Source: JAJYKN01 sp035516155
Lineage (GTDB): Bacteria; Nitrospirota; UBA9217
Length of the DNA stretch: 64,000 nt
Direction of reading: 5' to 3'
NCBI GenBank assembly: GCA_035516155.1
Contig: DATJAP010000036.1
Location: 21,270 to 85,269 of the forward strand
Shown here: positions 42,265-51,342 of the stretch, one piece after another
Numbering within the stretch: the stretch's first letter is position 1
Layout of the letters: each line of letters starts with the position of its first letter
Translations under genes and position numbers: made by a program
The notes under the pieces: model-generated
Told to the model about the DNA's origin: nothing
The model's input: the letters and a program-made list of their open reading frames with translations, nothing else
The model's database searches: none

Positions 42265-44730
42265 ATGGATATCAAGGAGCGCGAAGTCTCCATTTCTGAT
42301 CTCAGGCATGCGTGCGATCCCGCGGAGTTCGCCTTTCAGACCACTGCCGAGCTGTCGCTGAGGGAAGAGATTATCGGCCAGACGAGGGCGGTGAAGGCAA
42401 TCGAGTTCGGTCTTTCCATCCGAAACCACGGATACAACATATTCGTTTCCGGAATCCCTGGCACCGGCAGGAACAGCATCGTCAAGTCCCTGGTCAAAAG
42501 GATCTCGCTTGACCGCCCGGTGCCTGACGACTGGTGCTCGATCAACAACTTCAAGGACACTGACCGGCCTCTGGCCATCAAGCTCCCGGCCGGCAGGGGC
42601 CGCGAATTCCGGCAGGATGTGGGAAAGTTCATCGAGTTCATGCAGGGTGAAATTTCCAAGGTCTTTGAGTCCAAGGATTACGAGGAGCGGAAGTCGCGTA
42701 TTGTGGAAGAAGTGGAAAAGGCGAAGGAAGCCCTTTTTGCCGATGCGGGGCAGCGTGCCCACGAATTGGGGTTCCAACTGTCGATCACCCGGACCGGGAT
42801 CGTCAAGGTCCCTCTGTGGAAAGGCAAGCCGCTCCAACCGGGGGAGCTGGAAAACCTTTCCGCGGAGCAGAAGCACGAGCTGGAGGAACATGAGAAACAG
42901 GTCGATGCCGAAATCCGAGACTTTCTTGCCAAGGCTCGCCAGCTCGACAAGGAGGCCCATGAAAAAATTCACGAACTGAACCGGAGCATTGCCCACTTCG
43001 CCATGGGCCACCAGCTAGACGAACTGAGAGAAAAATACAACATCAATCCCCGCATCCCGGAGTACCTTTCCGACGTCGAAGAGGACATCCTCAGCAACCT
43101 GCGGGAATTCCTGGGCCAGACGCAGGAAATGCCTTTCCCCATCGAGGGCATGGACCGGGCAAGCTTCATGGACCGCTATAAGGTGAACCTCATCGTCGAC
43201 AACGCCGAGACCAAAGGCGCGCCGGTGATAGAGGAGGTGAACCCCACGTACAACAATTTGGTGGGCCGCATTGAGCGGAAAGCCCGTTTCGGCACCTTCT
43301 ATACCAATTTCACCATGATTCGATCCGGGTCGGTGCTCAAGGCAAACGGCGGCTATTTGATTCTCAATGCACTTGATGTCCTCCGAAATCCCTTTTCCTG
43401 GGACGCCCTCAAGAGAATCATCAAAAGGAATGAAGTAAAGATCGAGGACGTGACCGAACTTTACGGTTTCACCAGTGGCGGCATCAAACCCGAGCCCATA
43501 CCGGTTTCGCTCAAAGTTATCATGCTCGGAAGTCCGTGGCTTTATTCCCTGTTGAATTACTATGACGAGGATTTCCGCGATATTTTCAAGGTAAAATCCG
43601 ATTTCGACACGCAGACCGCGACGTCGTCTGATGAAAAAATGCGCTACGCAAACTTCATCGGCAACATGGTGAAGAATGACGGGCTGCTTCCTTTTGACCG
43701 GACTGCGGTGGCTGATGTTGTAGACTTCGCGGTGCGGCTCGCGGAGAGGCAGAACAAGCTCTCGCTTCGATTCAGCGACCTTTCGGACCTGGTGCGCGAG
43801 GCGTCCTACTGGGCAAGGCAGTCGGGGAGCACGTCGGTGGCTGCCGAACACGTTGACAAAGCGCTGGAAGAGAAAGTCTACCGTTCGAACCTGATCGACG
43901 AGCGTATTCAGGAGATGTACCTGGATGGCACGATCATGGTCGATGTTGCGGGATCCGTTGTCGGACAGGTAAACGGGCTGTCGGTATACGGCATCGGGGA
44001 TTTCTTTTTCGGCAAGCCATCGCGGATCACCAGCCGGATCTATCTTGGCAAATCCGGCATCGTCGATATCGAGCGCGAGGCGAAACTTTCGGGCCGCATT
44101 TACAACAAAGCGGCGCTCATTCTCTCGGGCTATCTCGGCGGAACCTACGCACAGGACAGGACTCTTTCTGTTTCGGCGACCCTTGCCTTTGAGCAGAGCT
44201 ACGGCGAGATCGAGGGAGACAGCGCCTCCGCGGCCGAACTCATTGCGCTCATTTCCGGAATCGCCGAAGTTCCGATCAAGCAGAACCTGGCCATCACGGG
44301 GTCGATCAACCAGAAGGGAGAGATCCAGCCTATTGGCGGGGTGAATGAGAAGATAGAAGGGTTTTTCGGCGTATGTAAAAACCGGGGCCTGACGGGCGAC
44401 CAGGGGGTGATCATCCCGCAGTTGAATGTCAAGAACCTAATGCTGAAAAAAGAGGTGATCGAAGCCGTACGACAAGGCAAGTTTCATGTGTACGCAGTCA
44501 CGACCGTCAACGAGGCGCTTGAGCTTCTCACGAGCATGCCGCCAGGCGAGCGCAATGAGTCAGGCACCTGGCCTGAGGGTACGATCAATTTCCTGGTGGA
44601 AAAACGGCTCAGGGAGATGTCAAGGAGGTTGAGGGCCGACGAAAAGGGAGAAGGGAAGGACAAGGAGAAGAAAGAGGAAAATAATAATGAGGCCGCTCCG
44701 AAAAAAAATCCTCCCCCGGTGCCGCTGTGA
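42265..44730 (+). CDS. Lon-related ATP-dependent protease (YcbZ/LonC-like)
   Basis: 821 residues. An N-terminal P-loop region (FVSGIPGTGRNSIVKSL near 65) and a long coiled-coil insertion (about 130-260) precede a second AAA part with ANGGYLILNALDVLRNP (Walker B region), then a C-terminal S16 Lon protease domain with catalytic serine in EGDSASAAEL and lysine in GGVNEKIEGFF. The first Walker A has arginine where lysine is usual, as in this Lon-related branch. A Lys/Glu-rich tail ends the protein. Probably cytosolic quality control. Confidence 0.92.
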   Translation: MDIKEREVSISDLRHACDPAEFAFQTTAELSLREEIIGQTRAVKAIEFGLSIRNHGYNIFVSGIPGTGRNSIVKSLVKRISLDRPVPDDWCSINNFKDTDRPLAIKLPAGRGREFRQDVGKFIEFMQGEISKVFESKDYEERKSRIVEEVEKAKEALFADAGQRAHELGFQLSITRTGIVKVPLWKGKPLQPGELENLSAEQKHELEEHEKQVDAEIRDFLAKARQLDKEAHEKIHELNRSIAHFAMGHQLDELREKYNINPRIPEYLSDVEEDILSNLREFLGQTQEMPFPIEGMDRASFMDRYKVNLIVDNAETKGAPVIEEVNPTYNNLVGRIERKARFGTFYTNFTMIRSGSVLKANGGYLILNALDVLRNPFSWDALKRIIKRNEVKIEDVTELYGFTSGGIKPEPIPVSLKVIMLGSPWLYSLLNYYDEDFRDIFKVKSDFDTQTATSSDEKMRYANFIGNMVKNDGLLPFDRTAVADVVDFAVRLAERQNKLSLRFSDLSDLVREASYWARQSGSTSVAAEHVDKALEEKVYRSNLIDERIQEMYLDGTIMVDVAGSVVGQVNGLSVYGIGDFFFGKPSRITSRIYLGKSGIVDIEREAKLSGRIYNKAALILSGYLGGTYAQDRTLSVSATLAFEQSYGEIEGDSASAAELIALISGIAEVPIKQNLAITGSINQKGEIQPIGGVNEKIEGFFGVCKNRGLTGDQGVIIPQLNVKNLMLKKEVIEAVRQGKFHVYAVTTVNEALELLTSMPPGERNESGTWPEGTINFLVEKRLREMSRRLRADEKGEGKDKEKKEENNNEAAPKKNPPPVPL

Positions 44731-44881
44731 TCGCTGGATCTGGATCGTCAACGGAAGGCCGGGAGGGTGAAGGCCGTGTTCGAATTGTTCCCCTGAAGCC
44801 TGGCACGGCCGGCACCAGAGTTGCGATTTGGCGATAAGCATTCGTCGGCATCTTTATAAATTGGCGTAGTGTAGCCCCGCT

Positions 44882-46300
44882 ATGAATCCGTCAACCCGTA
44901 CGTTGTTGTCACAGCTGCTCACCCTGTCTTCGCAGGACGTCTATCTCGTCGGCGGGTCGGTACGAGATCTCGTCATCGGCCGCAACGACATCAAGGACAT
45001 CGATGTCCTGATGCCCGCCGGATCGGAAGCGATCGCGCGCGTTTTTGCCGGCAGGATCGGCGGTAGTTTTTTCTTTCTCGATGAAACACGGAAGATCTCC
45101 CGTGTTGTGAAACGGAATGGCCATGAGTCCCTGCACTTTGATTTTACGAATTTCGAAGGCCCGGATGTGCAGACGGACCTGGGAAGAAGGGATTTTACCA
45201 TCAATGCCATGGCGCTCGACCTGCGGGAGTTTATCGCCCGCGGATCCCTCGGCGGCCTTATCGACCCCTTTCACGGGATGCGGGATGTGCACGACAAGCT
45301 GATTCGTGTTACGAGGCCGGACGTTCTGGATGATGACCCCCTTCGGCTCATCCGCGCTGTCCGGTTTTGCGCGACCCTCGGTTTCGCCATCGAGGATTTG
45401 ACGTCGGAGCATATCCGGCAACGTGCCAAACGCATCGCGGGTCCGTCACCGGAGCGGGTGCGGGACGAGCTCTTCCTGATCCTGTCCGAAAAACAGGCGG
45501 GGAAAAATCTTCTTCTGCTCGATTCCCTCGGTCTTCTTCCGGTGATCCTGCCCGAGCTCGAACCGCTCCGCGGCTTCACACCCGGGATGTATCATGTCCA
45601 CGACGTCCTGACCCATTCCTTCAAGACCGCGGGATATATCGATACCGTCCTTGATGAGTTGGGCGATTTCTTCCCTGCCTATGCCGGTTCGGTGCGGACG
45701 CATCTGGAGGAGCACCTGGAACCCCTGGTGCCGCGGATAGCGGCTTCCCGATTCGCTTCCCTCCTGCACGACATGGCAAAGCCCGACACGTTTACCAACG
45801 CGGATGGCCATATTCGCTTTTACGGCCACGACAACCTCGGCTCCGAAAAGTGCCAATTTGTGTGCCGACGTCTCAGGTTGTCGCGAAATACCGAAGCACT
45901 GGTCTCCCGGCTTATCAAGTTCCATATGCGTCTCTTCAACCTTTCTACTCCGGGAGGGCCGAGCAGAAATGCGATGTACCGCTACTGCCGCGATCTGGGG
46001 GATGCACTTCCGGAGAGCCTCCTTCTTGCGCAGGCTGATGCCCGCGCGACCTCCGAAATCATGCCGAAGGAAAAATTCATGGACACGCGAAAATCCATGG
46101 CATCGGTGCTGGAATACTATTATACGAAATTCCTGAAAGCCGAAGCGGCGCCGCTCGTGACTGGCAACGATTTGATCCGGCTGGGGCTTGCGCCCGGCCC
46201 TCGGTTCCGGGAAATTCTGGAGGAGATGAAAGAGCGCCAGGCAGAGGGCGTTGTCAGGAACCGGCAGGAGGCCCTTGCCTATCTGGAACAGTTGAAGTAA
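44882..46300 (+). CDS. tRNA nucleotidyltransferase / poly(A) polymerase family protein with HD domain
   Basis: 472 residues. Head: VYLVGGSVRDLVIGR and DIDVL (metal-binding acidic pair), then GRRDFTINAMALDL; the neck has PLRLIRAVRFCATLGF. A C-terminal HD-type domain (about 200-380) has HSFKTAGYID, LLHDMAKP and GHDNLGSE. Class II nucleotidyltransferases add CCA, A or poly(A) to RNA; which applies here cannot be told. No clear Shine-Dalgarno before ATG 44882. Confidence 0.9.
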   Translation: MNPSTRTLLSQLLTLSSQDVYLVGGSVRDLVIGRNDIKDIDVLMPAGSEAIARVFAGRIGGSFFFLDETRKISRVVKRNGHESLHFDFTNFEGPDVQTDLGRRDFTINAMALDLREFIARGSLGGLIDPFHGMRDVHDKLIRVTRPDVLDDDPLRLIRAVRFCATLGFAIEDLTSEHIRQRAKRIAGPSPERVRDELFLILSEKQAGKNLLLLDSLGLLPVILPELEPLRGFTPGMYHVHDVLTHSFKTAGYIDTVLDELGDFFPAYAGSVRTHLEEHLEPLVPRIAASRFASLLHDMAKPDTFTNADGHIRFYGHDNLGSEKCQFVCRRLRLSRNTEALVSRLIKFHMRLFNLSTPGGPSRNAMYRYCRDLGDALPESLLLAQADARATSEIMPKEKFMDTRKSMASVLEYYYTKFLKAEAAPLVTGNDLIRLGLAPGPRFREILEEMKERQAEGVVRNRQEALAYLEQLK

Positions 46301-46467
46301 ATTCTTTTTTCACTGTTGAGGACACAGAGAAAACTGTTGTTGCAAGCGTATAATAAGAGGATGGTTTTGCGACGGCATTTCAATTATTCGTCAACAGCGC
46401 TCGTGGCGTTCCTGAGCGTTTAGCCTCGCGATCTCTGCGGTTAAAATTCTTTCTGTTGAAGGATGGT

Positions 46468-46704
46468 ATGAAAAAAAAATATGAAAACATGACCGTCGAT
46501 GAGCTGAAGAAAGAACTCAAACGGCTCAAGGACAACCTCTGCGACATCGAAGACATGCATAATTTCACCTTCGGCAAGACCACCGTGCATATTGGCGCCG
46601 AGCAGGCTCAAAACATGGCGCTTGAATACGAACAGGAATGCAAGGCTCATAATGATCAGATCGCGGCAGTCGAGAAGGCGCTGAAGGCCAGGGGCGCGCT
46701 GTAG
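46468..46704 (+). CDS. Small coiled-coil protein of unknown function
   Basis: 78 residues, charged and helical: MTVDELKKELKRLKDNL then EDMHNFTFGKTTVHIG, and a second helix with two cysteine/glutamate-rich turns ending AVEKALKARGAL. Likely a helical hairpin dimer, cytoplasmic. No family recognised. AAGGA 5 nt before ATG 46468 fixes the start over TTG 46456. Converges with the sugar-nucleotide fusion gene 7 nt away. Confidence 0.65.
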   Translation: MKKKYENMTVDELKKELKRLKDNLCDIEDMHNFTFGKTTVHIGAEQAQNMALEYEQECKAHNDQIAAVEKALKARGAL

Positions 46705-46711
46705 GGGTCAC

Positions 46712-48676
46712 TCAAAAATCGCGGACGAGCCGGTACAGTTCCGGATACTCGTTTTTTGCAGCCCCGGTCTCTTCTTTGAGCATCCTGAGCGCTTCAGGCA
46801 CGTGCTTGAGGAAATAAGTCTTCCCTTTTATTGCGGACAGAAACCCAAAGGCGCCGAGTGCCTGCATGTGGCGCTGGAGGCGACAGGGGATGAGGCTGTC
46901 CGAGAAGGTCTTTCTGCTGAATTCTCCTGAATAGTTTGCCCTTTCACTGAGGTAATATTCCAGCAGCCGCTCGCGCATAGCCTCATCAAGGCGATAATAG
47001 GGGTCCCACAGGATGGAGGCGACGTCATAAGCGGCAGGTGCCATCCGCGCGCCCTGAAAATCGATGACCCGCGGCATGCCGCCGGCGGTGATCATGATAT
47101 TCTGGCTCTGGAAGTCCCGGTGGATCACGACTTTGGGGAAAGAATCCACTTGCAGGGCAAGACGGCTGAACTCCCCATCCAGGGCCGCGCCGTTCTTGAG
47201 TGCGGCTCCCTTCAGTCCGGACACGAACCGTTCAAGGAAGTAACCCGTTTCCCACCGAAGATACTCGTAGCCAAAGATCCGCGCCTGAAGGAGGGGGCAT
47301 TCATAAACGTGATGCGTGACCCGTCCGTGGAGCCTGACCAGGATATCGAGCACGCTGCGGTAGATATCTTCGATGTGGCTGTTGTCGTGCGGGAACTTCA
47401 GGTAGGAATAAAGGCTGGTATCGCCCAGGTCCTCAAACAGGGCGCGCCGGCCAGAAACATCAGCCGCGATGAGTCCGGGCACCGGCACGGAATGGAACTC
47501 GAAGAACCGCGTATACACGAGGTGACGATCGTAGTCCGGGTCGTCGGGCCTACACTCCATGAGCACAGCCGTCTTTCCGTTGTTCCGCACACGGAAGTAG
47601 TGTCTGTCCGAGCCTCCGAGCCCGATCAGGATCGCGACCGCATTTTCGCTGTAATCGATGCCGTCGGGCGGGCCACCCACGCCGAAGTAGAGGGCAAGCA
47701 GCGGGTCGGACAGTGAGATTTTTTTCTGCTCCCGCGCGTGCAGGGAAGGCTGCATTTCCTCTTCCCCGAGGTCGACGACATAGTCCGGGCCGAGGATCCT
47801 GTTTTCCTGCCTGCCGGAAATCCGCGCGCCGGGCATCACAATGCAGTTCCGGAGGTGCGCACCGTCTTCAACAGTGCTTCGCGCTTCGAGCACCACGTAT
47901 CCGTCAATCCCGATTTTGCCGCAGGCCGCTTCCGGCGATCGATGAACCGTCTCGCCGCTTCCGTGCAGGATATCGAGAACAGCTCCGACGTATGAGGCAG
48001 GCGTGCCGATGTCGTTCCAGTACGCACCGGAGAAATCAAGGGCCTGAACCCGGTGTCCCGCCCTAGCCGCATCGAGCCATGCGACGGTGGCATGAGAAGC
48101 GCCGCGGGGCAGAAAATCCAGGATCTCCGGCGAGTAGACGGCAATACCGGTATAGGCGACCTTCCGGGCGATCCGATCGGGATCGGGCCTGGAATGGCCG
48201 GGGTTTTCCACATCGAGCACAAGATCGTTGTCATCGACAACGACATTGCTCAGCACGGGATGCCGGTGCGTGGCAAGGGTTGCGATATTCCCGGACTGCA
48301 GGTGTGTCGTGATGAGTTTTTCAAAATCGATATCAAGCAGAATGTCTGCGTTATGAACGATGAAAGGACTGCGCGCAAGGAAGGCTTCCGCATTCTTCAG
48401 CGCGCCGCCAGTGCCAAGGATCGGGTCCTCTGGAAAGAAACGGATGCGGTCGGCATACACCGAGCGCTCCGCCCAGTTCCGGACCATGCCCGGCTTGTAA
48501 TGAAGATTAATGCCGATTTCACCGTCACAAAGGGCGGTGAGCTTGTCCAGAATGATCCCGATCAGTGGCCTCCCGAGGATCGGGAGCAGCGGTTTCGGAA
48601 TATGGTTCGTGACAGGTCGCAGCCGTTCGCCGAGCCCGGCAGCAGGGAGAAAAATAGTGAGGGGGAATCTAGACAT
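46712..48676 (-). CDS. Fusion of MurU-like nucleotidyltransferase and AmgK-like sugar kinase
   Basis: 654 residues, two enzymes in one chain. Residues 1-225: NTP transferase with PAAGLGERLRPVTNHIPKPL and NADILLDID, followed by a short left-handed beta-helix-like part (about 240-300). Residues about 325-654: aminoglycoside-phosphotransferase-fold kinase with VIHRDFQSQNIMI (catalytic loop), RVIDFQGARMAPAAYDVAS (metal-binding) and a glycine-rich start. In Pseudomonas, separate AmgK and MurU make MurNAc-1-phosphate and UDP-MurNAc in peptidoglycan recycling. The NamZ-type gene next door supports the same role here. No ribosome site seen at ATG 48676. Confidence 0.82.
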   Translation of the reverse strand: MSRFPLTIFLPAAGLGERLRPVTNHIPKPLLPILGRPLIGIILDKLTALCDGEIGINLHYKPGMVRNWAERSVYADRIRFFPEDPILGTGGALKNAEAFLARSPFIVHNADILLDIDFEKLITTHLQSGNIATLATHRHPVLSNVVVDDNDLVLDVENPGHSRPDPDRIARKVAYTGIAVYSPEILDFLPRGASHATVAWLDAARAGHRVQALDFSGAYWNDIGTPASYVGAVLDILHGSGETVHRSPEAACGKIGIDGYVVLEARSTVEDGAHLRNCIVMPGARISGRQENRILGPDYVVDLGEEEMQPSLHAREQKKISLSDPLLALYFGVGGPPDGIDYSENAVAILIGLGGSDRHYFRVRNNGKTAVLMECRPDDPDYDRHLVYTRFFEFHSVPVPGLIAADVSGRRALFEDLGDTSLYSYLKFPHDNSHIEDIYRSVLDILVRLHGRVTHHVYECPLLQARIFGYEYLRWETGYFLERFVSGLKGAALKNGAALDGEFSRLALQVDSFPKVVIHRDFQSQNIMITAGGMPRVIDFQGARMAPAAYDVASILWDPYYRLDEAMRERLLEYYLSERANYSGEFSRKTFSDSLIPCRLQRHMQALGAFGFLSAIKGKTYFLKHVPEALRMLKEETGAAKNEYPELYRLVRDF

Positions 48677-48806
48677 ATGAATGCGGTACCATGAAAGCCC
48701 TAGCGATGCGCGGAAAATGTTCAGCGTTCAATATCAGAATTTCAAATCAAACCTGACTCCACGACATTAAAACAGCCTGCAAGACTTGTTCGAGATCCAT
48801 TACAGA

Positions 48807-49994
48807 CTATTTATAAAGCAGGAATTTCCTTCTCACCTTTTCAAATTCCGTCGTTTCTTCCCTCCACCACTTCTCCATCGCATCAAGGTCTTTCCATGAT
48901 TCGATGTCCTTCCTCAGCTTGTCGGAGCCCGCGAGTATGTCGATGGGCAGATTCACTTCTTCGTACTCATATGGTGGTTCCTTCCATCTGAAATCCCGGG
49001 GATAGGTATTGTGGATCGCCTTCAGGATGGCCACGCCGGTCTTGAAGGGCTGGAACTTTTCCCGGTTCGTCACATGGATTTGTGCACCGCCGCAGAGCGT
49101 GTGGGCGTGCTTCTGGAATGTGGGCTGGAAATGGACTGGCCGGAACTCGACACCGGGAAGCTTGGACTCTTTCAGGACTTTGATGATGGTATGGGGATGT
49201 ATGAAGGGCGCCCCGAAAATTTCAAAGGGTCTTGTCGTGCCCCGGCCTTCGGATATGTTCGTTCCCTCCATGAGGCACATGCCGGGATAAACCAGTGCTG
49301 TATCGAGCGTGGGCATGTTGGGAGAGGGCATAACCCACGGGAGCGTCGTATCATTGAACCACAGTGATCGTTTCCAACCCCGCATTGGGAGGATGCGAAA
49401 ATCAAGATCGGGATAGTACCCCCGGTGAAGATAGCTGCCGATTTCGGCGATCGTCATGCCGTGGCGGACGGGAAGCGGTTTGAGTCCGACGAAGGAGGCG
49501 TAAGCGGGGTCCAGCACCGGCCCTTCGACGAGACGGCCGCCGATGGGATTCGGCCGGTCAAGTATTATGACCGTTTTCCCGTGTTCGCGGCACGCCTGCA
49601 TGCAAAGGTCCATGGTCCAGATGAAGGTATAATACCTGCTCCCGACGTCCTGCAAATCAATGGCAAGAACGTCGCAATGTTCGAGCATGGAATGGACGGG
49701 CTTCCGTACTTGACCGTACAGGCTGAACACGGGCAGTCCCGTCGCCGGATCGCGGAATCCCTCCCATTCGACCATGTTGTCCTGGGTCTGGCCGTGAATG
49801 CCGTGCTGCGGGCCGAAGAGGGCGGTGAGCCGGAATTTTTTCGTCCATTGGAACACATCGATAGCGTGTTCGAACCGGCGGTTGACCGATGCCGGGTGCG
49901 CCGCAAGCCCGACGCGAGCCCCCTGCAAATCCTTCGGCCACTGCTGATCAACGAGATCCAGTCCCGTGAGCACCTTGTGCTGTCTGGTTGACAT
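48807..49994 (-). CDS. DUF1343 / NamZ-like exo-beta-N-acetylmuramidase
   Basis: 395 residues spanning the whole DUF1343 (YbbC/NamZ, GH171) domain: VLTGLDLVDQQWPKDLQGARVG at the start, ALFGPQHGIHGQTQDN, DLQDVGSRYYTFIWTM, ILDRPNPIGG, PSPNMPTLDTALVYPG and EGTNISEGRGTTRPFE. NamZ of Bacillus subtilis releases MurNAc from the non-reducing ends of peptidoglycan fragments. There is no signal peptide on the chosen start, so this version would act in the cytoplasm. ATG 49994 lies 7 nt from a perfect TATAAT. Next gene is the MurU-AmgK fusion. Confidence 0.85.
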   Translation of the reverse strand: MSTRQHKVLTGLDLVDQQWPKDLQGARVGLAAHPASVNRRFEHAIDVFQWTKKFRLTALFGPQHGIHGQTQDNMVEWEGFRDPATGLPVFSLYGQVRKPVHSMLEHCDVLAIDLQDVGSRYYTFIWTMDLCMQACREHGKTVIILDRPNPIGGRLVEGPVLDPAYASFVGLKPLPVRHGMTIAEIGSYLHRGYYPDLDFRILPMRGWKRSLWFNDTTLPWVMPSPNMPTLDTALVYPGMCLMEGTNISEGRGTTRPFEIFGAPFIHPHTIIKVLKESKLPGVEFRPVHFQPTFQKHAHTLCGGAQIHVTNREKFQPFKTGVAILKAIHNTYPRDFRWKEPPYEYEEVNLPIDILAGSDKLRKDIESWKDLDAMEKWWREETTEFEKVRRKFLLYK

Positions 49995-50000
49995 GGCCGG

Positions 50001-50029
50001 ATTATAGGGTCTGTCACCATGAATAGCAA
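50001..50029 (-). promoter_or_regulatory. Promoter of the NamZ-like gene, predicting a leaderless mRNA
   Basis: Minus-strand TTGCTA (50024-50029), 17-bp spacer, TATAAT (50001-50006), then 6 nt to ATG 49994; no Shine-Dalgarno. Confidence 0.7.
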
Positions 50030-50074
50030 CAGGAAAGTTGACAGAGAAAAATTGATTTCATTCGGGAATAGACA

Positions 50075-50103
50075 TTGAAAATCGAGTTCGTCTTCTCTAT
50101 AAT
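50075..50103 (+). promoter_or_regulatory. Promoter of the DUF4177-like gene, predicting a leaderless mRNA
   Basis: TTGAAA (50075-50080), 17-bp spacer, TATAAT (50098-50103), then 7 nt to ATG 50111. Confidence 0.75.
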
Positions 50104-50110
50104 GAAGGCC

Positions 50111-50281
50111 ATGAGGTACAAAGTCGTTGAGACAAGCACGGTGACCGACGAAGAGATCGAGCGGATACTGAACGACTGGACGGCGAAAGGATACAGTTTC
50201 GAGAGTATCCAGTTCGTCACATCCATATCATCCAAACGGCCGACGCTGGCGTTCTTGTTTTTTACAAAGAAGGAGGATTGA
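50111..50281 (+). CDS. Small DUF4177-like protein
   Basis: 56 residues: MRYKVVETSTVTDEEIERIL, then NDWTAKGYSFESIQFV and a hydrophobic strand ending LAFLFFTKKED. The Y-K-V-V strand, helix and W-x3-G-Y turn are the pattern of DUF4177 proteins, whose function is unknown. The promoter places the transcription start at the ATG, which rules out the in-frame codons further upstream. Confidence 0.75.
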   Translation: MRYKVVETSTVTDEEIERILNDWTAKGYSFESIQFVTSISSKRPTLAFLFFTKKED

Positions 50282-50491
50282 GGCGTCGGGGAAAGCTGCC
50301 ATTCCCGGCTGAAAGAAGACGATTCCGGACAGGTCCCCTAAGAATCTTGGATAAACGGTCACCAGATTATTCTCTTGTCTATCCACAACATTCCGCACAG
50401 GGAAAATTCCACCGGGGCAGGCCGGCAGAACATAAAAACAGGAACATATTTTCAAACGCCACCATCAAGAATGGTTTGGGGAGAGATTCTT

Positions 50492-51181
50492 ATGCACGTT
50501 CTCATTATCAAGAATGTTTTCAGTGAAGGACCCGGTACGATCTCGGACTATCTCATTCACGAACATATTCCCTACTCCATCGTTGATGTCAGCGTTGGCG
50601 ACGCCCTGCCCGATACGGATTCGTTTACCCATCTCGTGGTCATGGGGGGGCCCATGGCGGTATACGAAATGCACCGCTATCCATACCTTGTGAATGAAGC
50701 GCTGCTGATCGACCGTGCGGTCAAGGCCGGCAAACATGTCCTGGGCATATGCCTCGGAGCGCAGATGATTGCCCATGTACTCGGTGCGAGGGTCTATGCC
50801 GGCTCAGGGAAGGAGATTGGATGGTACGAGGTGGCGCTGACGGATGAGGGGATGAACGATCCGTTTCTGTCCGCGCTCGCAATTCCTGGCAAGAAGGCGG
50901 CCGAAGTATTCCAGTGGCACGGAGACACATTCGATCTGGCCAGCGGAACCGTACGCCTTGCATCGTCGTCCCTCTATCCGAACCAGGCATTTCGCTTCCA
51001 GGACCGGGTGTACGCTCTCCAGTTTCATATCGAAGTAACTCCCGCGATAGTCCACGACTGGCTGGTCTCAGAACAGGGGATCGATTTCCCCGCGATTACG
51101 GCTGCTTCGGGAAGAATTTACGAAGCCTATCGTGAACGGGCAAAGAAATTTTACAACCTTTTTTTCAGGGGGCATGGGTAG
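50492..51181 (+). CDS. Class I glutamine amidotransferase (GMP-synthase-like)
   Basis: 229 residues. Triad: cysteine in GICLGAQMIAHVLGA, histidine and glutamate in ALQFHIEVT; VVMGGPMAVYE and EIGWYEV are typical of stand-alone GATase1 proteins annotated as GMP synthase-like. The acceptor reaction is unknown. ATG 50492 has GGGGAGAGA upstream; the frame to 50375 is longer but has no support. Confidence 0.88.
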   Translation: MHVLIIKNVFSEGPGTISDYLIHEHIPYSIVDVSVGDALPDTDSFTHLVVMGGPMAVYEMHRYPYLVNEALLIDRAVKAGKHVLGICLGAQMIAHVLGARVYAGSGKEIGWYEVALTDEGMNDPFLSALAIPGKKAAEVFQWHGDTFDLASGTVRLASSSLYPNQAFRFQDRVYALQFHIEVTPAIVHDWLVSEQGIDFPAITAASGRIYEAYRERAKKFYNLFFRGHG

Positions 51182-51257
51182 CCTCGGCGGGGTCTGCCGG
51201 GCGTTGGCCTGAGAGGCCGTCAACCTGTATTCCTGCAAGTTTTGAACCTGATAATAA

Positions 51258-51286
51258 TTGACAACGGAGCCATCAAAGAGTATAAT
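51258..51286 (+). promoter_or_regulatory. Perfect-consensus promoter of the gsp operon
   Basis: TTGACA (51258-51263), 17-bp spacer, TATAAT (51281-51286), all 12 positions matching; start near 51293, 50 nt before gspC. Confidence 0.9.
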
Positions 51287-51342
51287 TTATCTACTAAAAT
51301 TTGAATTTTAAGCGGCTCATGAGGCTGCCCGGCGCAGGAATT

